Source: Anaeromyxobacter sp. RBG_16_69_14
Lineage (GTDB): Bacteria > Myxococcota > Myxococcia > Myxococcales > Anaeromyxobacteraceae
Assembly (NCBI GenBank): GCA_001768075.1
Contig: MEMX01000033.1
Location: 131,797 to 167,686, forward strand
DNA length: 35,890 nucleotides
Direction: 5' to 3'
Position numbers and translations under genes: made by a program. Numbering within the stretch: the first letter of the stretch is position 1; each line of letters starts with the position of its first letter. The notes beneath the pieces were generated by a model. That model was given only the letters and a program-made list of their open reading frames with translations. It ran no database searches and was not told where the DNA came from. Shown here piece after piece: positions 31,318-35,890 of this stretch.

Positions 31318-31602
31318 ATGAAGGCTCTCGGCGTCAAACGGCGCCGTGCGAGCTGGTGCGTCTACGTGCTCCGCTGCCGCGACGGGTCTCTCTACACCGG
31401 TATCACGAACGATCTCGACCGACGCCTGGAGCAGCACGCGGCCGGCACGGGTGCGCGCTACACCCGCTCGCGACTTCCAGTGAGGCTCGTCCATCGGGAG
31501 CGCGCCAGCGACCTGGGGCAGGCGCTGCGCCGCGAGGCCGCCCTGAAGCGTCTCACGCGAACCGAGAAGCTGGCGCTCGTCGCGGCCGGGCAGCCTTCCT
31601 AG
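31318..31602 (+). CDS. GIY-YIG nuclease-superfamily protein (YhbQ/UPF0213-like)
   Basis: A 94-residue single-domain protein with the GIY-YIG layout: VYVLRCRDGSLYTGITNDLDRRLEQH, then ARYTRSRLPVRLVH and the conserved Glu in RREAALKRL. Such small proteins are predicted structure-specific DNA nucleases. ATG 31318 is the most likely start, but its ribosome site is weak (CCGGA). Its TAG stop (31600-31602) overlaps the stop of the convergent ferredoxin gene. Confidence 0.88.
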   Translation: MKALGVKRRRASWCVYVLRCRDGSLYTGITNDLDRRLEQHAAGTGARYTRSRLPVRLVHRERASDLGQALRREAALKRLTRTEKLALVAAGQPS

Positions 31603-32909
31603 ATCTCCGTCAAGCGCCCCTTACCCTCCTTCGTCGCGCCGCGCTTCATCGCATGGAGGAACCGCGAGCGGAGCGCGTCGCTCATCAGCGCTTGCTTCAC
31701 TGGCGGCAGCCTCAGGAACCCGCCCAGGAGAGCGCGCAAGAACGCCTGGGGCTTGCTGCCGGGATCGTCGAGGAGCTGGTTCTGGAGCGTGCCACGCTCC
31801 AGACACTGGAGGATCACCCTCTCGAAGGTCGTCTCGGGATGCAGGACCCGCTGCTTCCTCCCGTGCAGCTTCATCGCCCCCGAGTTGCAGCGGATCGCGC
31901 ACACGCCGCAGCCGATGCAGCGCGCCTCGTCCACCTCTGGACGGCCGTGCTTGCGAAAGCGCGGATCGGGATCGCCGACTCGAGGGATCGCGGCGATGGG
32001 GCACCGCCTCGAGCACGTGCCGCACCCCTTGCAGATGTCGCGGTCCGAGGCCGCTATGAAGCTCGAGGTGACGACGGCGTTCGGGTACCCGTGCTTCGTG
32101 ATTCCGAGGAGCATATTGCAGCAGCAGCCACAGCAATGGCACATGAAAGCGACATTGCGCTGCACGTTGTCGGCGTTGAGCACGAGGCCCAGCTCGCGAG
32201 AGCGGGCGAGGTTCTCGAGCATCTCGCTCTTGGTGACCTCGCGGGCGAACCCGTGGCGCACGACGTAGGCAGCCGCCAGGCCGAACGAGGAGCAGTTGTC
32301 GAGCGGCGAATCGCACTTCTTCTCGCCCAGGTGGTGCTTCTCGTGCCGGCACGAGCACAGCCCCATCGCGAACCGATCCGACCCTTCGACGATGGCGGTG
32401 GCCTTCTCGTAGTCGAGGACCTCGACGTACTCCTCGGGTTGGACAGCGCCGTCGTGGGGAACCGTGCGCATCAACGAGACCTTCTGGCTCGCATCGAGGT
32501 TCCGCGCGTACAGCGATCCCTCGCCCAGATAGTCGGCGAAGAGCCTGGCCCACTTCTTCCGATCGAGGCCGGGGTCGGTGCGCATCATCGTGAACTCGAA
32601 GATGCCGACCATCATGGGCGACGGAGCGTAGTAGTACTTGCGGTCGACACACAGGTCCAGGACCAGGCCGCGCGCACAGAGGCCGTCGAGCCGCCCCTGC
32701 AGCTTCGCCCGAGGAACACCGGTGACCTTCTCGACGCGTTCCAACGGCGAGAGGCCATAGGGCATCTTGACGATCAGCTCGGCGTCCTCCTCCGAGTAGA
32801 GCTCCTTCAGGATCGCGTGCAGCGCCGCATTCCACGGTGCACGAATCGTGAGCCCGTCGATCTTGTGGCCCAGCGACCGATACACGTCCTTGCCGACCAG
32901 GTGTCCCAT
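31599..32909 (-). CDS. Cysteine-rich 4Fe-4S protein with CHCCGCCC motif
   Basis: A 436-residue cytosolic protein. Residues about 20-100 look like a winged-helix region (LIVKMPYGLSPLERVEKVTG). CSCRHEKHH...C...C (185-206) and CHCCGCCC (257-264) are unusual cysteine clusters. Two ferredoxin motifs follow, CKGCGTCSRRC (293-303) and CIGCGVCAIRC (331-341). Architectures of this kind occur in anaerobic deltaproteobacteria without an assigned reaction. ATG 32907-32909 has GGGGGGTGGG upstream; an in-frame start at 32969 is less likely. It is convergent to the GIY-YIG gene and 144 bp after the methyltransferase gene. It could be a redox-linked regulator or electron carrier; no function is assigned. Confidence 0.82.
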   Translation of the reverse strand: MGHLVGKDVYRSLGHKIDGLTIRAPWNAALHAILKELYSEEDAELIVKMPYGLSPLERVEKVTGVPRAKLQGRLDGLCARGLVLDLCVDRKYYYAPSPMMVGIFEFTMMRTDPGLDRKKWARLFADYLGEGSLYARNLDASQKVSLMRTVPHDGAVQPEEYVEVLDYEKATAIVEGSDRFAMGLCSCRHEKHHLGEKKCDSPLDNCSSFGLAAAYVVRHGFAREVTKSEMLENLARSRELGLVLNADNVQRNVAFMCHCCGCCCNMLLGITKHGYPNAVVTSSFIAASDRDICKGCGTCSRRCPIAAIPRVGDPDPRFRKHGRPEVDEARCIGCGVCAIRCNSGAMKLHGRKQRVLHPETTFERVILQCLERGTLQNQLLDDPGSKPQAFLRALLGGFLRLPPVKQALMSDALRSRFLHAMKRGATKEGKGRLTEI

Positions 32910-33053
32910 GGCGCCCACCCCCCGAGCCCGCGTGACCGATACCGCATCCACGCCGGGAGACGATTTCACAGTGCGCCAGCCTCGGCAAGGACAACTGGGC
33001 GGCGGGTTTAGGTTCTACCGCCCCTCGCTGACCCAGTTTCGGCAACGGCGTTC

Positions 33054-33668
33054 CTATCCCTTTTCACCAACAGCGAGGAACACGGGGAAGGATCTCGTGC
33101 CGGCGCCTGCCGGCTTCGCGATCTCGCAGACGGTCGAGAAGCGCACGTTGCGCAACCCGGCGCGCTCCATACTCGCCGCGAGGTCCGCGCGGTCGAAGCC
33201 CTTGTGAACGTCGCTTCGCCCTCCGTGGAAGGAGCCGTCCTCCGCGTCCAGGTCGGAGATGCAGAGGGAGCCCGTCGGCCGGAGCAGCGCGGACAGGTCC
33301 CTCAGGATCCCGTCCGTGTCCGGGATGTGGTGCAACGTCATCAGCGTGCAGACGAGGTCGTACCTCGACTCGGGCAACGGGTCGCTCGAGAGGTCGAGGC
33401 GGACGGGCGTCATGCTCCGGACGCCGCTCGCCTCGATCTTCTGCCGGAGGACGGCCAGCATCGCCTGCGAGCTGTCGGCGAGCGTGACGTGGGCCACGTG
33501 CGGCTTCAGCGCGAAGCCGAGCAGGCCGGTGCCACACCCGTACTCGAAGACGTGCATGCGCCCCGTCGCGCACACCTGGCCCAGGATGGCCTCGACCACG
33601 CGGCGCGCGCGATCGACCTTCTGGGGGTCGGAATCCCAGTCCTTCGCCTTCTCGTCGAACTCGCTCAT
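33054..33668 (-). CDS. SAM-dependent class I methyltransferase
   Basis: A 204-residue methyltransferase of the Methyltransf_11/UbiE-like type. Motif I is VFEYGCGTGLLGFAL, followed by VTLADSSQAML, a post-motif region YDLVCTLMTLHHI and LLRPTGSLCISDLD. The acceptor is unknown. ATG 33666-33668 has GGAGG at 6 bp; the upstream extension to 33734 runs into the NifX-like gene. It lies 37 bp after that gene, so the two are probably co-transcribed. Similar methyltransferases next to NifX-like proteins are seen in deltaproteobacteria. Confidence 0.92.
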   Translation of the reverse strand: MSEFDEKAKDWDSDPQKVDRARRVVEAILGQVCATGRMHVFEYGCGTGLLGFALKPHVAHVTLADSSQAMLAVLRQKIEASGVRSMTPVRLDLSSDPLPESRYDLVCTLMTLHHIPDTDGILRDLSALLRPTGSLCISDLDAEDGSFHGGRSDVHKGFDRADLAASMERAGLRNVRFSTVCEIAKPAGAGTRSFPVFLAVGEKG

Positions 33669-33705
33669 GCGATCCTCCAGCAGGGCTGGCACACGCCTTC
33701 GCCGG

Positions 33706-34098
33706 CTACTTGCAGGGGCCTTGCTGAGCCGCACCGTGACCGCCGTGCTCCTGGCACGCGAGCTCGGGCGTGACCACCCGCAGCGTGCCGGCCCGGAGAG
33801 CGTCGACCGTCGCGCCGACGGTCGAGTGCCGGGAGAGGAAGACCTGGATCCTGCTCTGCTGCAGCTTGCTCAGGGCGCCCATCCCGATGCCGCCCACGAC
33901 GAACCCATCGATGCGCTCTCCCGCGAGCGCCTTGAGCGGCTGGCACATGCCGTGCGCGTGCCCCATGTCGCGGTTCGGGATGGCCCGACACTCCTTGCTG
34001 TCGGTGTCCACGATCATGAAGGACGGCGTCGAGCCGAAGTGGGCACTCACCGGGCTCTCGAGCCCCTTGTCTTCCGTGACTGGAATGCAGACGAACAT
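33706..34098 (-). CDS. NifX/NifB-C-like dinitrogenase iron-molybdenum cofactor domain protein
   Basis: A 130-residue protein of the NifX/NafY-like family (dinitrogenase FeMo-cofactor domain): MFVCIPV, ESPVSAHFGSTPSFMIVD, then CQPLKALAGERIDGFVVGGI and a tail with CQEHGGHG. Members bind metal-sulfur cofactors and occur well beyond nitrogen fixers. ATG 34096-34098 has GGGAGGAA upstream. It sits 56 bp after the DUF134 regulator gene, a widespread pairing, and before the methyltransferase. No nif structural genes are in the window, so nitrogen fixation is not implied. Confidence 0.92.
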   Translation of the reverse strand: MFVCIPVTEDKGLESPVSAHFGSTPSFMIVDTDSKECRAIPNRDMGHAHGMCQPLKALAGERIDGFVVGGIGMGALSKLQQSRIQVFLSRHSTVGATVDALRAGTLRVVTPELACQEHGGHGAAQQGPCK

Positions 34099-34154
34099 GA
34101 TTCCTCCCTCGCGTTGTCGTGAACTCCGCTTCACGTCTCCTCGCAGCCCATCAT

Positions 34155-34574
34155 TCATTCGCCGGTGCGCCAGCGGCGCCGCCCGCGGCAGGGAGCGGCC
34201 GGGGCACCCTGCTTCCTCCGCTCGCCCTCTTCCATGGGACCACGGGAACCGCGGGAGTCCATGGCGGCGCCTCGATGGCAACTCGCCTCGGCGACGGATC
34301 CCCCCGCGATCCTCAACAGTTTTCCGTGAATCAGCGCGTCGGCTATCTTGCGGCGCGCAGCCTCGACGATCCGTCCGAAGGTAGGGCGGGATACGCCCAT
34401 CAGCTCTGCAGCCCGCTCCTGATAGAGCCCTTCGAAGTCGGCCAACCTGACGGACTCGAGCTCGTCCAGCGTGATGACGACCTCGTCCAGCATGCGCGCG
34501 GGTATGCCCGCGGGCTTGAACACCGAGCTGGCCGGCGCTCCGGAGATGCGGCGGCAGCAAGGAGGGCGACCCAC
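34155..34574 (-). CDS. DUF134-family DNA-binding protein, probably leaderless
   Basis: A 139-residue regulator of the DUF134 family: GRPPCCRRISGAPASSVFKP, LDEVVITLDELESVRLADFE, then a helix-turn-helix GLYQERAAELMGVSRPTFGR. The C-terminal 45 residues are low-complexity and charged. Family members normally begin with GRPP, which places the start at GTG 34572-34574; a longer frame opening at TTG 34610 would have to be translated through the promoter. There is no ribosome site, but the predicted transcript begins about one base before the GTG. It probably regulates itself and the NifX-like and methyltransferase genes downstream (inference). Confidence 0.85.
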   Translation of the reverse strand: MGRPPCCRRISGAPASSVFKPAGIPARMLDEVVITLDELESVRLADFEGLYQERAAELMGVSRPTFGRIVEAARRKIADALIHGKLLRIAGGSVAEASCHRGAAMDSRGSRGPMEEGERRKQGAPAAPCRGRRRWRTGE

Positions 34575-34580
34575 GTGACC

Positions 34581-34610
34581 GATTATGAGCGCATGCTCAT
34601 AATCGTGCAA
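34581..34610 (-). promoter_or_regulatory. Sigma-70 promoter with embedded operator palindrome
   Basis: On the minus strand, TTGCAC (34605-34610), a 17-bp spacer and CATAAT (34582-34587) make a good -35/-10 promoter. The spacer and -10 box coincide with an inverted repeat at 34581-34604: arms GATTATGAGC and GCTCATAATC around a 4-base centre. Such placement fits repression, most simply by the DUF134 protein itself. Confidence 0.75.
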
Positions 34611-34632
34611 GCGGATTTCGCCGGAGTCTTGA

Positions 34633-34660
34633 CGATCCGTTCACGGCGATCCGTTGACGG
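34633..34660. repeat. Tandem 14-bp repeat
   Basis: CGATCCGTTCACGG is followed directly by CGATCCGTTGACGG with one mismatch. It lies between the divergent DUF134 and TolC genes and could be a regulator site. The rest of the 297-bp gap holds the hairpin at 34799 and no gene. Confidence 0.55.
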
Positions 34661-34798
34661 ACAACCACGTCGCCGCGCCAATAACCCATGATGGGCCACC
34701 CCGCTGAGGACGTTCTCGAAGAAAATGTCCCTCGGCGCCATCCGGCCTCTCGGCGCAAGAACTTCCTTAGAGCATGCGGCTACGCGAAGGGTTCGGCC

Positions 34799-34822
34799 GA
34801 GCGCCCCCCCGTGTGGGCGCTC
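34799..34822. other. Hairpin in the leader of the TolC-family gene
   Basis: GAGCGCCC and GGGCGCTC form a perfect 8-bp stem with an 8-base loop, 50 bp before the ATG. No T-tract follows, so a leader structure or regulator site is as likely as a terminator. Confidence 0.45.
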
Positions 34823-34871
34823 AGCTTCCGCGAATCGCGACCGCCACTTGTGGCTCCGACCAGCCGTGGAC

Positions 34872-35890
34872 ATGAAAAACACCAAGACATCGCAGCCGTG
34901 CCCCCTCCGCCTCGCCTCCCGGGCGACCACCTGGTCCGTCACCGTCTCCGTCGCGCTCGTCCTCGTCCCCGCGCTGGCCGCGGCGGAGGGACTCCCCGTC
35001 GACGACGCGATCCGGGCGGCCTGGCAAAACAACGCCGGCCTGGCCGCGAGCGCGGAGCAGGTCGAGGCTGCTCGAGCCGACGCCGATGCCGCCAGGGACG
35101 CCCGGTTGCCAACGCTCGCCTTCACGGCTCGTGGCATCGCCACCGACGAACCGGTGGGGGCCTTCGGGCTCAGGCTCGACGAGCAGCGCATCACCCAGGC
35201 CGACTTCGCCCCTGCGCGCCTCAATGCGCCCGACCTCATCGGCGGCGTGGGCCTCGGCGCGACCGTGGCGCTCCCCGTCTACGCAGGCGGCCGCATCTCG
35301 GCGGGCCGCCGTGCGGCGACCGCACAGGCCGAGGCCGAGGCGAGCACGCACGAGCGCGAACGCCAGCAGGTCGCGCTGGCCGTCGTCCAGGCCTACTTCT
35401 CGGCGCAGGTCACCGCGCAGGGCGTGCGTTTTGCCGAGGACCAGCTCGAGCACGCTCGCGAGACCGAGCGCTTCGTCCAGGCTCGAAACAAGCAAGGGCT
35501 CGCGCTCGACGCCGACGTGGCGCGCGCCACCGCGTTCCGCGCGCAAGCCGAGGCAGAGCGCGCCACCGCGCTCCAGGCCCTGGCCTCCGCCCGCTCCGGC
35601 CTGGCGCTCCTGGCCGGCGACGAGGCAGGCCGGGCAGAGCTCTCGACGCCCTTCGACACCGCGGCCATGGCCGCGCCCGGCAACGCGAGCCCGACTGACA
35701 TGGGGGAGCGGTCCGATCTGCGGGCTGCCCGCCATCGCGTGGACGCGGCCCAGGATGCTGCCACGGCTGCGCGCGGCAACCTGCTGCCTCAGGTGTCCGC
35801 CCAGGCGAGCGTCGAGACCATGCGCTCGGCCGTCGATCAGGGAGCCACCTGGACGACGCTGGCCCTGGTCGCGCGCTGGCAGCTCGGGCT
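34872..35890 (+). CDS. TolC-family outer-membrane efflux protein, 3' end beyond the window
   Basis: At least 339 residues, open to the window edge. A signal peptide (about 1-38) ends ALAAAEG. The TolC-type repeat follows: PVDDAIRAAWQNN, long alpha-helical stretches (VEAARADADAARDARLP, RAATAQAEAEAS), and a second repeat beginning SDLRAARHRVDAAQDAATAA. Such trimers form the outer duct of RND and type I export systems, so an adaptor and a pump gene are expected just outside the window. ATG 34872-34874 follows GTGGAC; the ribosome site is weak. Confidence 0.92.
   Translation, partial: MKNTKTSQPCPLRLASRATTWSVTVSVALVLVPALAAAEGLPVDDAIRAAWQNNAGLAASAEQVEAARADADAARDARLPTLAFTARGIATDEPVGAFGLRLDEQRITQADFAPARLNAPDLIGGVGLGATVALPVYAGGRISAGRRAATAQAEAEASTHERERQQVALAVVQAYFSAQVTAQGVRFAEDQLEHARETERFVQARNKQGLALDADVARATAFRAQAEAERATALQALASARSGLALLAGDEAGRAELSTPFDTAAMAAPGNASPTDMGERSDLRAARHRVDAAQDAATAARGNLLPQVSAQASVETMRSAVDQGATWTTLALVARWQLG

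Noticed and set aside
33706-34098. Evidence for nitrogen fixation from the NifX-like protein
   Set aside because: The family is widespread outside diazotrophs and no nifHDK or other nif genes are in the window.

Overview
This is a GC-rich window with tightly packed genes, many 4-bp ATGA/GTGA overlaps and GTG starts. The content is several sigma-54 activators/receivers, a Tat-exported molybdoenzyme pair, UMF1-type MFS and DUF134 next to a NifX-like protein. This fits a metabolically versatile deltaproteobacterial lineage (Myxococcota, Anaeromyxobacter-like, or a Desulfuromonadota relative). The assignment is inference from gene content only. No rRNA, tRNA, CRISPR array or intact insertion sequence was seen.

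Layout. (1) 1-7719 is a signalling block. It holds the tail of a Fis-type regulator, two near-identical divergent single-domain receivers, a CGGC-domain protein, and a minus-strand operon of a PEP-mobile-domain protein, a receiver and a large ATP-grasp/phosphohistidine protein. A membrane histidine kinase is divergent to that operon. The two large proteins share the same unusual N- and C-terminal domains, but the smaller one lacks the ATP-grasp domain and the phosphorylatable histidine. (2) 7720-10935 holds a frameshifted SnoaL-like remnant, a Uma2-family nuclease and an unknown lipoprotein. (3) 10936-29340 is the most notable part: an 18-kb block bracketed by two 153-154 bp direct repeats that differ at three positions. 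It contains two parallel sulfur modules. Each has a Tat-exported Mo/bis-MGD oxidoreductase, a four-cluster ferredoxin subunit, a membrane quinone-coupling part, a split YeeE/YedE transporter and a membrane-anchored rhodanese domain ending in a Gly-Gly-Gly-Cys tail. Module 1 (ArsR, MopA1, ferredoxin-cytochrome b fusion, YeeE-A, YeeE-B, rhodanese) uses a formate-dehydrogenase-gamma-type cytochrome b. Module 2 (FadL porin, MopA2, ferredoxin, YeeE-A, YeeE-B/rhodanese fusion, NrfD) uses an NrfD subunit. A sigma-54 activator is divergent to module 2, and a good -24/-12 promoter plus three upstream activator-like sites lie between them. The block ends with cydAB, which has an essentially perfect -24/-12 promoter of its own. 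(4) 29397-35890 holds phhB, an MFS transporter, a GIY-YIG protein, a cysteine-rich 4Fe-4S protein, a methyltransferase, a NifX/NifB-like protein, its DUF134 regulator with an operator-like palindrome in the promoter, and the start of a TolC-family gene.

Working model (inference). The periplasmic molybdoenzymes interconvert sulfur oxyanions or polysulfide and exchange electrons with quinones. Periplasmic rhodanese domains and their cysteine tails hand sulfane sulfur to the YeeE/YedE pore for import. The FadL porin may admit a hydrophobic substrate at the outer membrane. A thiol-type ArsR repressor and a sigma-54 activator control the two arms. Having two differently coupled modules side by side would suit opposite redox directions, for instance disproportionation, but the substrate cannot be read from the sequence.
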